Positions 25,047-35,331 of a DNA stretch of 64,000 nucleotides are shown piece by piece. Each line of letters begins with the position of its first letter. Positions within the stretch are counted from its first letter, which is position 1. Origin of the DNA: Thermodesulfobium acidiphilum (GTDB taxonomy: Bacteria > Thermodesulfobiota > Thermodesulfobiia > Thermodesulfobiales > Thermodesulfobiaceae); assembly GCF_003057965.1 (NCBI RefSeq), contig NZ_CP020921.1, positions 670,916-734,915 of the forward strand, written 5' to 3'. Below the pieces are notes generated by a model. It made no database searches. It was not told the DNA's origin and saw nothing but the letters and a program-made list of their open reading frames with translations. A program made the translations under genes and the position numbers.

Positions 25047-27563
25047 ATGTTTAATAAGCTTTTAAGTAAAATTCTTGGTTCTAGTAAAGAAAATGAATTA
25101 AAGAAATATTATGAAATTGTTGCAACTATTAATAATAAAGAAGAAGAAATAAAGAAATTAACTAGGGAAGATTTTCTACAGATAACTAATAATTATAGAG
25201 AAGCGCTAAAAGAGTACAAAGAGAAAGATTTCCCAAATGAAATTCTTATTAATTCATTTGCAATGGTAAGAGAAGCATCTCTAAGAACTTTAGGGCTCAG
25301 GCACTTTGACGTTCAACTTATTGGTGGTTTGGTACTAAATGACGGCAAGATTGCTGAAATGGCTACGGGTGAAGGCAAAACCCTTGCTGCTACAACTGCT
25401 GCTTATCTTAATGCGTTGAGTGGGAAAGGCGTTCATATTGTTACAGTCAATGACTATCTTGCAAAAAGAGATGCTGAGTGGATGAAACCTGTTTACGAAT
25501 ATTTAGGAGTTTCTGTAGGGTATTTACAAAATAATTTCGATAATGAAAAGAGAAAAGCTGCATATAATTGCGATATAACATATGGCGTGAACCATGAATT
25601 TGGTTTTGACTATCTAAGAGATAATATGGCTTTATCTGTGGCTGATCAGGTTCAGAGAGGTTTGAATTATGCAATTGTTGACGAAGTAGACAGCATTCTA
25701 ATCGATGAGGCCAGGACCCCTCTTATCATATCTGGAAGAGCTGCTCAAAAAACAGAGCTGTATAATAGGCTCAATCCTATAGCTCTCAGACTGAAGCCTG
25801 AAGAGGATTTTACACCTGATGAGAAGACTAAAACTCTTTCTTTGACTGAAGTTGGAGTTGCTAAAGCTGAGAAATTATTGGGAATAGATAATCTTTTTGA
25901 CGTTAAGTACATTGATGTGCTTCACGTTCTTACTCAATTATTAAGAGCTCATCACCTGTTTAAAAGAGAAAAAGATTATGTGGTCAAAGATGGAGAGGTA
26001 ATTATTGTAGATGAGTTTACCGGAAGGCTTATGCATGGGAGGAGATATTCTGATGGATTGCATCAGGCTATTGAGGCAAAGGAACACGTAAGGGTTAGAG
26101 AAGAAACACAGACTATAGCTACCATTACTATTCAAAACTATTTTAGATCTTATGCAAAATTGGCAGGTATGACAGGTACTGCAAAAACGGATGAGGCTGA
26201 GTTTATAAAGATCTACAACTTGATGGTAGTAGAGATTCCAACGAACAAACCTGTAATTAGAGTCGATTTTCCTGATGTAATATATAAAAATGAAGAAGCA
26301 AAATTGAGAGCCTTGATAAGGGAAATTCAAGAATGTTTTGAAAGAGGTCAGCCAGTTTTGGTTGGCACAACATCTATTGAGAAATCAGAAAAACTTAGCC
26401 TGCTTTTAAAGAAAAAGGGAATACCTCATCATGTGTTGAATGCAAAGTATCATGAAAAAGAAGCAGAAATAATTTCACATGCTGGTGAAAAGAAATCAGT
26501 AACTATTGCTACAAATATGGCTGGTAGAGGTGTGGATATTGTAATTGATGATGAGGTAAGACAACTTGGAGGACTTCATGTAATAGGCACATCAAGACAT
26601 GAAAGCAGGAGAATTGATAATCAGTTAAGAGGTCGAGCAGGTAGACAGGGAGATCCTGGTTCATCTAGATTTTATCTATCCTTAGATGACGATCTCTTGA
26701 GATTGTTTGGTTCTGATAGGCTTGTTGCTTTGATGGACAAGCTGAACATAGATGAAAACGAGCCAATTGAACATAAATGGGTTACAAAAGCCGTAGAAAA
26801 TGCACAGAAAAAAGTAGAAGAAAACAACTTTGCAATAAGAAAACAACTAATTGAGTATGACGATGTTTTAAATAGACAAAGAGAATATATATATTCTGAA
26901 AGGCAAAAACTTTTAACCCGTGATGATTGTAAGGACATAATTGTTGGTTGGATAGAGCAAATTGTTGAAAAGTATGTAGATGAATCGTTTCCGAAAAAAA
27001 CAATTAATGAAGAAGGCTTGTCAGTTCTTAAAGAATCTCTTCAAGAAATAATAAAACTAGATGATGACGCTTTTGATAGCTGTAAGGACATAACTGAATT
27101 AAAAAGTAAGCTTAAATTAGTTTTGAAAGAAAAATATAGTCTTAGAGAGTCGGAGCTCGGTTCAGAATTATTGAGGTCTTTAGAGAAATATATAGCTTTA
27201 AGAATTATAGATGAAAAGTGGATGGAATATTTACAAGATAATGATTCTTTGAGAGAAGGTATAGGACTTAGGGCTTACGGTCAAAAAGATCCTCTTGTGG
27301 AATATAAGATAGAAGCATCGAAATTGTTTCAGGAAACTGCTACTCTTATAAAAAAAGATACTCTAAAATTTTTGTTCAACGTAATTGTTGAAAAAAAGGA
27401 AGATTTGAGTGATAAAAAAGAGGCTCCCCAAGGGAAAACCAATATAAACAATGCTAACAATAACCAAAAAAATAATAAAAAGAAAAAGATTGGCAGAAAT
27501 GATCCTTGTCCTTGTGGTAGCGGAAAAAAATATAAACATTGTTGTGGAAGGAATGAAACATGA
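25047..27563 (+). CDS. secA: Protein translocase ATPase SecA
   Basis: Motor of the Sec export pathway, 838 residues. Walker A is MATGEGKTLAA (about residue 105) and the DEAD box lies in IVDEVDSILIDEARTPLI. The helicase motif GRAGRQGDPGSS and the C-terminal zinc site CPCGSGKKYKHCCG are present. A lysine- and asparagine-rich linker (about 790-815) precedes the zinc site. The stop overlaps the prfB start (ATGA). Confidence 0.97.
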   Translation: MFNKLLSKILGSSKENELKKYYEIVATINNKEEEIKKLTREDFLQITNNYREALKEYKEKDFPNEILINSFAMVREASLRTLGLRHFDVQLIGGLVLNDGKIAEMATGEGKTLAATTAAYLNALSGKGVHIVTVNDYLAKRDAEWMKPVYEYLGVSVGYLQNNFDNEKRKAAYNCDITYGVNHEFGFDYLRDNMALSVADQVQRGLNYAIVDEVDSILIDEARTPLIISGRAAQKTELYNRLNPIALRLKPEEDFTPDEKTKTLSLTEVGVAKAEKLLGIDNLFDVKYIDVLHVLTQLLRAHHLFKREKDYVVKDGEVIIVDEFTGRLMHGRRYSDGLHQAIEAKEHVRVREETQTIATITIQNYFRSYAKLAGMTGTAKTDEAEFIKIYNLMVVEIPTNKPVIRVDFPDVIYKNEEAKLRALIREIQECFERGQPVLVGTTSIEKSEKLSLLLKKKGIPHHVLNAKYHEKEAEIISHAGEKKSVTIATNMAGRGVDIVIDDEVRQLGGLHVIGTSRHESRRIDNQLRGRAGRQGDPGSSRFYLSLDDDLLRLFGSDRLVALMDKLNIDENEPIEHKWVTKAVENAQKKVEENNFAIRKQLIEYDDVLNRQREYIYSERQKLLTRDDCKDIIVGWIEQIVEKYVDESFPKKTINEEGLSVLKESLQEIIKLDDDAFDSCKDITELKSKLKLVLKEKYSLRESELGSELLRSLEKYIALRIIDEKWMEYLQDNDSLREGIGLRAYGQKDPLVEYKIEASKLFQETATLIKKDTLKFLFNVIVEKKEDLSDKKEAPQGKTNINNANNNQKNNKKKKIGRNDPCPCGSGKKYKHCCGRNET

Positions 27564-28652
27564 TAGAGTACGACATTAATTCTTTGAATGAGAGAATCTT
27601 AAAAATTCGTGACTGCCTTTGACCTGGACAACAAGATAAAAAAGTTAGAAAACATAAGAAATGAACTTTCAAATCCTGAAATTTGGCAGGATGTTCAAAA
27701 GTCTTCGAATCTAACTCAGTTAGCTGATAGTCTCCAGAAAAGTATTGATGAATGGAATAATTTAAATTCTAGTTTTGAAGATTTTTTGTTTTGGACTGAA
27801 TTTCAGGGCGAAGATGTAGAAAATGAAATTACTGAAAGCTATAAGAATTTAATTAAAATTCTTGAAGAAATGGAAATTAGAGCCCTTTTGTCCGGAAAAT
27901 ACGATAGTTATAATGCAATGCTTTCTATAAGTGCTGGAGCAGGTGGAGTGGATGCGCAAGATTTTGCAGAAATGCTTCTTAGAATGTATATTCGTTGGGG
28001 AGAAAAGAATAAATATTCTGTAGAATTAGTGGATCAAAGTCCTGGCGATGAAGCGGGTATCAGATCTGCTACGATTTTTTTTAAAGGGAAATATTCTTAT
28101 GGTTTTCTGAAATCTGAGCAAGGCGTTCATAGACTAATAAGGCTTTCTCCTTTTGATTTCAATAACAGAAGACATACATCATTTGTTTTGGTAGAGGTTA
28201 CTCCACTAATTGAAAACGTTAAAGAAGTTAACGTAAAAAATGAAGATATAAAAATAGAAACCTTTAGGGCTTCTGGGGCTGGTGGTCAACACGTGAACAA
28301 AACTGATTCAGCAGTAAGAATTACGCATTTGCCAACAGGAATTGTTGTAACTTGTAGAAATGAAAGGAGTCAATTTCAGAATAAAGAGGCAGCGATGAAA
28401 ATTCTTATTTCAAGGCTTAATAGCCTTTATGAAGAAAAACAAAAGGATAAGATGAATGAATTCAAGGGCGAAACTGATGCTTCATGGGGAAAACAAATAA
28501 GAACCTATGTTATGCATCCATATACAATGGTAAAAGATCATAGAACTAATGTAGAGTTTGGAGATGTTTATGGGGTTTTGGACGGAAATATTGATGAATT
28601 TCAAAAAGCTTTTTTGCTTAAAGAATCAAAAGAAAAAAATCAGGGTGATTAG
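27560..28652 (+). CDS. prfB: Peptide chain release factor 2, programmed +1 frameshift
   Basis: Recognises UGA and UAA stops. The gene starts with ATG at 27560, overlapping the secA stop. It reads 20 codons to CTT-TGA-C at 27617-27623, where a +1 shift at the in-frame UGA joins the main frame (GAC CTG GAC onward). The main part has the RF2 recognition tripeptide SPF (RLSPFDF) and the catalytic GGQ in GAGGQHVNKTDSAV. The shift site lacks the AGGGGG-type internal Shine-Dalgarno usual before CTT. The frameshift controls RF2 levels by RF2 itself. Confidence 0.95.
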
Positions 28653-30578
28653 ATGACTAATAGAAAACTTCTCTTTCTTACAGGACTCTTTATGCTTGCT
28701 GTTTCTGGTTTATTTTCCTTTATCGTTTCTTCGATCAGGTCAGATGTAGAGGTGAAAGCGGACAAACATATATCTATTGTAATTGATTATGAAGGATTTA
28801 GGGATTTAGCTGAACTAACTGATTATCCTTTTGATAAGTTTTTGACTGAGCTTAGAAAAGAGGGGGTTACTGCTGTGGCCCTTAAAGAATCCAACCTCAA
28901 ATCTCTGGTTGAGAGGGGGGAGGTTTTTCTGGTTCATCCAGATGAAAAATCAATTAAGGATGGAATAATATGGGTAGCTGAGTTTAGAGATCCTGAACTT
29001 GCTAAGGAAGTATTTGATAAATTAACAAATAAATACAACAGCCTGCTCAAAAAAACTTATTTGAAAGGATCTTCTATATATTCTTCTGATGAAGATTTGC
29101 CATCTTTGTATTTTGGTTTCCTTAATAAAGAAATAAATTTTTGTAAGAAGTTAGGCTTTTATATTGTATTAAGACCAATAAACGATTATCGCTTTTACTC
29201 TAATAAAGAAGATTTTGAAAGATGGGTAAACCAGTATCCTAAAAATGTGTGGATGATAATTTTTGGTGAAAGAGAGGTTTTAGGATACCCAAACTTTATC
29301 AATATTTATGCTAAGATCCTGGAAAAGAATAACATACGCTTTGGTTATGTGGAATTTGCCAAACAAAGAGGCATTGATGAATTAGCTAGGATGATTCCAT
29401 ATCAAGTGTTAAGAGTTCATGCAATTACCAACAATGAAATACCAGGCGCTAACGTCATTTATTCAGATTCCAAATTTGAGTCTGGCAAAAAGATAAAATA
29501 CTCGGATGCTATCCCTCGTTGGGGAAGGGCTATTAAAGAGAGAAACATAAAGGTACTATATGTAAATCCGTGGGGTGAACCGTTGAAGGGCAATCTTATC
29601 AATACGAACTTGGAGTATATAAAAAATATTGTTCAGGAAATAAGGCTTCAAGGATTTGTGCCTGGAAAAGCTCTCTGGAATGCACACGATGAGTTTTATT
29701 TTAAACCAATAAGACTTATATGGATTTTTGGCATATTTTTCTGTTTGGGATGTCTTTTGCTTTTAATGTTTTCTGTTAATTTGGATACCCGAAAGATATT
29801 AATTTTTTCGTCTGTTCTTTTAATAATAAATGTTTTGTTGTTTATTTTTGGCAAATTTAACTTTATAGCGTGGGAAACTGCTTTGATGAGTTCTACTTTC
29901 CCGCCAATATATCTATATAATAGAATCAAAACCTCCAGCTGGATATCCTTTTTGTTGAATTTTATAATGGTATTTTTAATTTCAATTTTGGGAGCTTTGC
30001 TGACAAATAATATCTATTTGTCTGCAACTTCCGTTATTGGAATTAATATCTTTCCTTTGATTAAGTTACTTTTAGTTTTACCGATATTACTTTTAGGTTT
30101 AAGAATATTTTTTAGGACTATCAATATTAAGGAATATATTAACGAGCTTATGAAGCCGATGAGAAGGGTAGAATTTGCGGCATTAATAGTTTTTTTGATA
30201 ATTTTGATAATATATGTCTTAAGATCTGGAAATCAAAACCCAATTGGTTTATTGCCTGATGAAGAACATATAAGAATATTTTTAGAAAAAACTCTTTTTG
30301 TAAGACCCAGATTTAAAGAATTGATAGGGTATTCGATGCTTATTTTCTCTTTCTATTTGTATAGATTAAAAAATATTAATTTCTTCAAATTTTTCTTTTT
30401 GATTTCTTCTGTAGCATTTATATCTCTAACAGATACATTTTTGCACATTCATATTCCAATATATATTAGTATAATTAGATGTTTGGAAGGGCTCTTTTTG
30501 GGTTCAGTTTTGGGATTTATTTTTTGTTTTGGACTTAATATCTTATTAAAACTATATAAAACGAGGTTTGATAAATGA
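28653..30578 (+). CDS. DUF5693 family multi-spanning membrane protein
   Basis: Membrane protein of 641 residues. One N-terminal helix (LLFLTGLFMLAVSGLFSFIV) is followed by an extracytoplasmic domain of about 310 residues, then eight or so hydrophobic helices from about residue 348 to the end. The outer domain resembles a TIM-barrel-like fold (DUF5693: FDKFLTELRKEGVTAVALKE). In Firmicutes this family sits near cell-wall pyruvyl-transfer genes; its role is unknown. It starts adjacent to the prfB stop and overlaps cmk by 4 bases. Confidence 0.75.
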   Translation: MTNRKLLFLTGLFMLAVSGLFSFIVSSIRSDVEVKADKHISIVIDYEGFRDLAELTDYPFDKFLTELRKEGVTAVALKESNLKSLVERGEVFLVHPDEKSIKDGIIWVAEFRDPELAKEVFDKLTNKYNSLLKKTYLKGSSIYSSDEDLPSLYFGFLNKEINFCKKLGFYIVLRPINDYRFYSNKEDFERWVNQYPKNVWMIIFGEREVLGYPNFINIYAKILEKNNIRFGYVEFAKQRGIDELARMIPYQVLRVHAITNNEIPGANVIYSDSKFESGKKIKYSDAIPRWGRAIKERNIKVLYVNPWGEPLKGNLINTNLEYIKNIVQEIRLQGFVPGKALWNAHDEFYFKPIRLIWIFGIFFCLGCLLLLMFSVNLDTRKILIFSSVLLIINVLLFIFGKFNFIAWETALMSSTFPPIYLYNRIKTSSWISFLLNFIMVFLISILGALLTNNIYLSATSVIGINIFPLIKLLLVLPILLLGLRIFFRTINIKEYINELMKPMRRVEFAALIVFLIILIIYVLRSGNQNPIGLLPDEEHIRIFLEKTLFVRPRFKELIGYSMLIFSFYLYRLKNINFFKFFFLISSVAFISLTDTFLHIHIPIYISIIRCLEGLFLGSVLGFIFCFGLNILLKLYKTRFDK

Positions 30579-31237
30579 TAATAGCAATTGATGGTCCTGC
30601 TGGAGCTGGTAAAAGCACTGTAGCGCGTGAACTATCAAAGAGATTGAATTACAAGTATTTAGATACTGGAGCAATGTATAGAGCTATTACATTTGAGCTA
30701 ATAAACAGAAAGTTAGAAGACTCAAAAGATCTGGAAAATATTTTTAAAAAAATAATAGATTCTATTGAGCTAGATTTTGTTGATGGAAATATTGTATTGA
30801 ACGGAAGAATTTTAACAAAAGAAATAAGAGATCCAATTATAGATAAACATGTTTCGAAAGCGGCTTCGAGTAAAGTAGTGAGATTATTTCTTTTGTCTGA
30901 ACAGAGGAAATTAGCAACTAATTCACCAAATATTATTTTAGAAGGTCGCGATACAACTACTGTTGTGTGTCCTGATGCTCAAGTAAAAATATTTCTAACG
31001 GCTTCACTTGAAGAGAGGGCAAGAAGAAGGTATAAGGAGTTACTTAAAAAAGATATTAAAATTGACTTCGAAGAGGTAAAAAAACAGATTGAGAAAAGAG
31101 ATGAGTCTGATATGAACAGAGAAATAGGCCCTCTTAAGGTTGCAGAAGATGCAGTAATAATTGATTCAACCGAAAGGGATGTAGAATGGGTTGTTGATAA
31201 AATTTTTTCAATTGTTGGAGATAAAAAAAATACCTAA
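30575..31237 (+). CDS. cmk: Cytidylate kinase
   Basis: Phosphorylates CMP and dCMP. The 220 residues start with the P-loop IAIDGPAGAGKSTVARELS, followed by YLDTGAMYRAIT, GRDTTTVVCPDA and a LID with EERARRRYKEL. It overlaps the DUF5693 gene by 4 bases and is followed after 36 bases by the transketolase genes. Length and motifs fit the family. Confidence 0.96.
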   Translation: MIIAIDGPAGAGKSTVARELSKRLNYKYLDTGAMYRAITFELINRKLEDSKDLENIFKKIIDSIELDFVDGNIVLNGRILTKEIRDPIIDKHVSKAASSKVVRLFLLSEQRKLATNSPNIILEGRDTTTVVCPDAQVKIFLTASLEERARRRYKELLKKDIKIDFEEVKKQIEKRDESDMNREIGPLKVAEDAVIIDSTERDVEWVVDKIFSIVGDKKNT

Positions 31238-31273
31238 GGTATAATTGATTACAAAATGAAAGGAGAATGGATT

Positions 31274-32104
31274 TTGGATGACTTGCTATTAAGAGAACGT
31301 GCAGTAAATATAAGAGAGTCAATAATTGAAATGATTACTGCTGCAAAATCAGGACATCCAGGTGGTTCGCTTTCTAGTGTAGAAATAATGGTTTCGTTAT
31401 TTTTTGGTGGGGTTATGAGTTATGATCCTAAAAATCCCCAATTAGAATCGAGAGATAGATTTTTCCTTTCTAAAGGTCATGCTGCTCCAGTTTTGTATTC
31501 TACTCTTGCAGAAGCTGGTTATTTTGATAAATCTGGATTAAACACTTTAAGACAACTAAATAGTCCGTTTCAGGGGCATCCAGATATGAGAAAATTGCCA
31601 GGAATAGAGGCATCAACAGGTTCTTTAGGGCAGGGTTTATCTATTTCTGTGGGTTGTGCTTTGGGATTAAGGTTAAAGGGTTTAAATTCTCATGTCTTTA
31701 CTCTGTTAGGAGACGGAGAGTTAGAAGAAGGTCAAATTTGGGAAGCTGCAATGGCAGCAAGCCATTTTAAGTTAGATAATCTGACTGCAATTGTTGATAG
31801 AAATAGACTTCAAATAGATGGTTTTACAGAAGAGATAATGTCTTTGGAGCCGTTGACTGATAAATGGCGTGCCTTTGGTTGGAATGTCTTAGAATTAAAC
31901 GGACACAGCTTTGACGAACTAATACCTGCTCTTAAAAAAGCAAAAAAGAGAGGTGATAAAAAACCTCAAGTAATTATTGCTCATACCATAAAGGGCAAGG
32001 GGGTTTCCTTTATGGAAAATGTATGCGATTTTCATGGGAAAGCTCCAAGTGAAGAACAGGCAAAGATAGCATATTCTGAAATAAAAGAGTGTGATGTACA
32101 ATGA
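31274..32104 (+). CDS. Transketolase, N-terminal (thiamine diphosphate-binding) subunit
   Basis: First half of a split transketolase, 276 residues, moving two-carbon ketol units in pentose phosphate or Calvin-type carbon exchange. KSGHPGGSLSSVE, SKGHAAPVLYS and the ThDP motif GDGELEEGQIWEA (ending in DRNRLQIDG) are visible. The TTG at 31274 is 7 bases after AAAGGAGA, whereas the upstream ATG at 31256 precedes that site. It overlaps the second subunit gene by 4 bases. Split forms are common in archaea and anaerobes. Confidence 0.93.
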   Translation: MDDLLLRERAVNIRESIIEMITAAKSGHPGGSLSSVEIMVSLFFGGVMSYDPKNPQLESRDRFFLSKGHAAPVLYSTLAEAGYFDKSGLNTLRQLNSPFQGHPDMRKLPGIEASTGSLGQGLSISVGCALGLRLKGLNSHVFTLLGDGELEEGQIWEAAMAASHFKLDNLTAIVDRNRLQIDGFTEEIMSLEPLTDKWRAFGWNVLELNGHSFDELIPALKKAKKRGDKKPQVIIAHTIKGKGVSFMENVCDFHGKAPSEEQAKIAYSEIKECDVQ

Positions 32105-33024
32105 AGGCGACCAGAGAAGCTTATGGAGAAGCGTTATTGGAGTTAGGCAGGTCAAATGATAAGGTAGTAGCTTTAGATGCCGACCTTTCTAAATCTACTA
32201 AAACTTCGCTTTTTGCAAAGGAATTTCCTGAGAGATTTTTTAATGTTGGAATAGCTGAGCAAAATTTAATAGGCGTAGCTGCAGGATTATCCCTTGCAGG
32301 ATTTGTTCCATATGCAAGCACCTTTGCAATATTTGCTACAGGTAGAGCGTGGGAGCAAATTAGAAACACTGTTGCCTATCCATCTTTAAACGTTAAAATA
32401 TGTGCATCTCATGCAGGAATTACTGTAGGAGAGGATGGGGCATCACACCAATCTATAGAAGACATAGCTTTGATGTCAGTGATTCCTAATATGACAGTAT
32501 TAGTTCCTGCTGATTCTATAGAAACAAAATCAATGGTTAATTGGGCATATCAGTATAATGGCCCTGTATATATAAGATTGGGGAGAATGGGAGTTCCAGA
32601 TATTTTGTCTGAGAATTATAATTTCGATACAAAACCGTTTGTTCTAAAAAAGGGGAAAAGAATAGTGATATTTGCTACAGGAATAATGTTGTGGAAGTGT
32701 CTTGAAGCAATTGAGCTATTGAAGCCTTATAATGTAGAGCCAACTTTGGTAAATGTTTCTTGTATAAAGCCATTTCCTGAAGAATCTATAATAGAAATAG
32801 CAAAAGAGCACGAAATAGTATTTACTGCTGAAGAACACAATGTTATAAACGGACTCGGATCTATGATATCATCAACTCTTTCAAGGAACTATCCAATGAA
32901 AGTATACTTTATTGGCATTGATGATAGATTTGGCACATCAGGAAAGCCAAACGATTTATTAAGTTATTATGGTTTGGATGCAAACAGTATAAAAGAGAAA
33001 TTGTTATTATTAGGATTAAAATGA
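32101..33024 (+). CDS. Transketolase, C-terminal subunit
   Basis: Second half of the split transketolase, 307 residues, with the pyrimidine-binding domain (VVALDADLSKSTKT, GIAEQNLIGVAAGLS, catalytic glutamate in IAEQN) and the C-terminal regulatory-type domain. HAGITVGEDGASHQSIED is characteristic of the family. It overlaps the N-terminal subunit gene by 4 bases and ftsE by 4 bases, suggesting one transcript from cmk to ftsX. Confidence 0.93.
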   Translation: MKATREAYGEALLELGRSNDKVVALDADLSKSTKTSLFAKEFPERFFNVGIAEQNLIGVAAGLSLAGFVPYASTFAIFATGRAWEQIRNTVAYPSLNVKICASHAGITVGEDGASHQSIEDIALMSVIPNMTVLVPADSIETKSMVNWAYQYNGPVYIRLGRMGVPDILSENYNFDTKPFVLKKGKRIVIFATGIMLWKCLEAIELLKPYNVEPTLVNVSCIKPFPEESIIEIAKEHEIVFTAEEHNVINGLGSMISSTLSRNYPMKVYFIGIDDRFGTSGKPNDLLSYYGLDANSIKEKLLLLGLK

Positions 33025-33716
33025 ATCCAGCTATAGTTTTTAAAAACGTTTCAAAGATTTATCACGGTCAAATATATGGTCTGAAAGACATAAATCTTGA
33101 AGTAGAAAAGGGGGACTTTGTTTTTGTCACCGGTCATAGTGGGGCCGGAAAATCAACTTTGTTAAAGCTGTTATATAGAGCATTGCTTCCTTCTACTGGT
33201 GAGGTTTATGTCAATAACATGAATTTATTAAAATTAAAGCAAAAGGATATTCCGCTGTTTAGGAGAACGCTGGGAGTTGTTTTTCAGGATGTAAAGCTAT
33301 TGCCAAGGAAAACAGCAATTGAAAACATATCTTTGTGTCTTGAAATGTTAGGCTTATCTGATAGAGAGGTTAAAAAGAGGGCATATAAATCTTTAGAACT
33401 TGTTAAATTGAGCTCAAAGTCTAGAGCTTTTCCAAACGAACTTTCAGGAGGGGAGCAACAAAGGCTTGCAATTGCAAGAGCTATATCGTATTATCCAACA
33501 CTTCTAATTGCAGATGAGCCAACGGGGAATATAGATCTTAAGACTTCATGGGAGATAATGTCTATTTTTGAAAACTTGAATAGAATGGGTATGACGATTT
33601 TGATAACAACTCACAATCCAATTATTGTTAGTAAGATGAACAAAAGGGTAGTTCAATTGAAAAATGGTCAGATTGAATCTGATAGTCTCTGGGATAAACC
33701 CTTAATTTATGAGTAA
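33021..33716 (+). CDS. ftsE: Cell division ATP-binding protein FtsE
   Basis: ABC ATPase of 231 residues that partners FtsX to control peptidoglycan hydrolases at the septum. Walker A GHSGAGKSTLLK (about 37-48), the Q-loop in VVFQDVKLLP, the signature LSGGEQQRLAIARA, Walker B LLIADEPTGN and the H-loop TTHN are all intact. The start overlaps the transketolase stop and the end overlaps ftsX. Confidence 0.95.
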   Translation: MNPAIVFKNVSKIYHGQIYGLKDINLEVEKGDFVFVTGHSGAGKSTLLKLLYRALLPSTGEVYVNNMNLLKLKQKDIPLFRRTLGVVFQDVKLLPRKTAIENISLCLEMLGLSDREVKKRAYKSLELVKLSSKSRAFPNELSGGEQQRLAIARAISYYPTLLIADEPTGNIDLKTSWEIMSIFENLNRMGMTILITTHNPIIVSKMNKRVVQLKNGQIESDSLWDKPLIYE

Positions 33717-34605
33717 ATTCAGAATATATTTAAGAGAAGCAATTATTTCTTTGAGTAGGGGTGGGGGGATGGCTATAGCTTCTATTATTTCTATCTCTTT
33801 TACAATGATAATATTTGGATTGATTTTAATGCTTTTTTTGTCTTTATTCCAGGCCTCAACCAAGATAGGAGATCAGTTAGAACTACTTGTATTCTTGAAA
33901 GATAACGTATCAAGTCAGGATATAAATAGTCTGATTGGAACAATTTCAAATATGGAAGGTGTCTCTTCTGTTGAGTTCGTTTCAAAACACGATGCGTGGG
34001 AAAAATTCAAGAAGTATTTTCAAAACAAAATTAATGTTTCTGACATAAAAAACCCTTTACCGGATACTATAAAAGTGAGAGTAAAAAGTCCGGATTACAT
34101 TGCAGGACTTGCAAAAGTTATATCACAGTTTCCGCAGGTAGATGAGACAAGGTATCCACAACAACTTTTGAATGCTCTGAATGCTCTGGTTCAAAAAATT
34201 ACTCTTATAGGTTTACTTTTGCTCATTGGTTTTGCTCTTGCATCTCTTGTAGTTATTTCAAGCACTATAAAGGTATCTGTTCTTGCAAGAAGGGAAGAAC
34301 TTGAAATACTGGAGCTGGTAGGCGCTGAACCGAATTTTATTAGAATGCCGTATATCCTTGAAGGCAGCTTTATAGGCCTTCTTTCTTCGCTTTTAGCAAT
34401 TTTTTTCTTTATTATTTTATCGATCTTTTTAAGTTTTGCTATAGTAAATACTGCTCCTCCCTGGTCATTTTTCTGGCCATTAGATACGTCTTTGTGGATT
34501 CTAATGTGTATGGTTGTTGTAATTGTAGGAACGTTTATAGGTTTTTTGGGAAGCTTAATTTCACTTAAAGACGTTGGAAAATTTTCTGTTACTAAAGACT
34601 TTTAA
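33709..34605 (+). CDS. ftsX: Cell division protein FtsX
   Basis: Membrane partner of FtsE, 298 residues, with four transmembrane helices (about 20-45, 165-190, 215-245, 260-288) and a large outer loop after the first helix. The conserved segment ELEILELVGAEPNFIRMPYILEG (quoted in part: EILELVGAEPNFIR) matches the FtsX family. It overlaps ftsE by 8 bases and converges with udg, overlapping by 4 bases. Confidence 0.94.
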   Translation: MSKFRIYLREAIISLSRGGGMAIASIISISFTMIIFGLILMLFLSLFQASTKIGDQLELLVFLKDNVSSQDINSLIGTISNMEGVSSVEFVSKHDAWEKFKKYFQNKINVSDIKNPLPDTIKVRVKSPDYIAGLAKVISQFPQVDETRYPQQLLNALNALVQKITLIGLLLLIGFALASLVVISSTIKVSVLARREELEILELVGAEPNFIRMPYILEGSFIGLLSSLLAIFFFIILSIFLSFAIVNTAPPWSFFWPLDTSLWILMCMVVVIVGTFIGFLGSLISLKDVGKFSVTKDF

Positions 34606-35240
34606 CTTTTATTTTCTTCTATAAAATGTTTTACCTTCTGGATATCTTTCCATGTTAGCCATCGTGGAGACCCAACGCTTCTACTGGCATTCCTGAGCAA
34701 ATAAGAGGGGTGAAACATTGGTATGTAATATCTATTGTCCTGTAATATTATTTCGCCTCTAATTTTTGTAATGGAAGAAAAATTTTTTAAAATTGTTTTA
34801 CATGCAACTGCACCCAATAAAATTATTATTTTTGGATCTAAGATTTTTATTTGAGCATCTAAGAAAGGTCGGCACTGTTCAATTTCTTCTGGGAATGGAT
34901 TCCTATTGCCTGGAGGTCTACATTTCACAACATTTGTAATATATATTTCGTCTCTGTTTAGGCCCACAGATTCAAAAATTTTAGTTAATAGTTGACCTGC
35001 TTTTCCTACGAAGGGCCGTCCTTGTATGTCTTCTGTTTCTCCCGGTCCCTCACCAATAACCATAATTTCAGGATTCATAGGCCCCTCTCCAAAGACAACA
35101 TTTTTGCGAGTTTCACTTAATTTACATCTCTTGCACGTTTTTGTTTCAATTAATATATCACTAAGTTCTAGTTTGCTTAAGTTTTCTTTTTGGTTATTTT
35201 CTTGCTCTTCAAGATTATCAAACAAACTGGGTATATACAA
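34602..35240 (-). CDS. udg: Uracil-DNA glycosylase, family 4 (Fe-S type)
   Basis: Removes uracil from DNA, typical of thermophiles. The 212 residues carry CKRCKLSETR (two cluster cysteines), GEGPGETEDIQGRPFVGKAG (motif 1), the CRPPGNRNP segment and MFHPSYLLR (motif 2). Further cysteines in VVKCRPP and EQCRPF complete the [4Fe-4S] set. Start is TTG at 35240, after GGAGGAAATATC. The gene is divergent from the methyltransferase gene. Confidence 0.92.
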   Translation of the reverse strand: MYIPSLFDNLEEQENNQKENLSKLELSDILIETKTCKRCKLSETRKNVVFGEGPMNPEIMVIGEGPGETEDIQGRPFVGKAGQLLTKIFESVGLNRDEIYITNVVKCRPPGNRNPFPEEIEQCRPFLDAQIKILDPKIIILLGAVACKTILKNFSSITKIRGEIILQDNRYYIPMFHPSYLLRNASRSVGSPRWLTWKDIQKVKHFIEENKS

Positions 35241-35331
35241 GATATTTCCTCCAGATTTAAAATTTTAAGTCAAACTATATAAATTATATGTTAAAATAAC
35301 AAACCATGAAACAAAGAAAGGATTGATTTAG

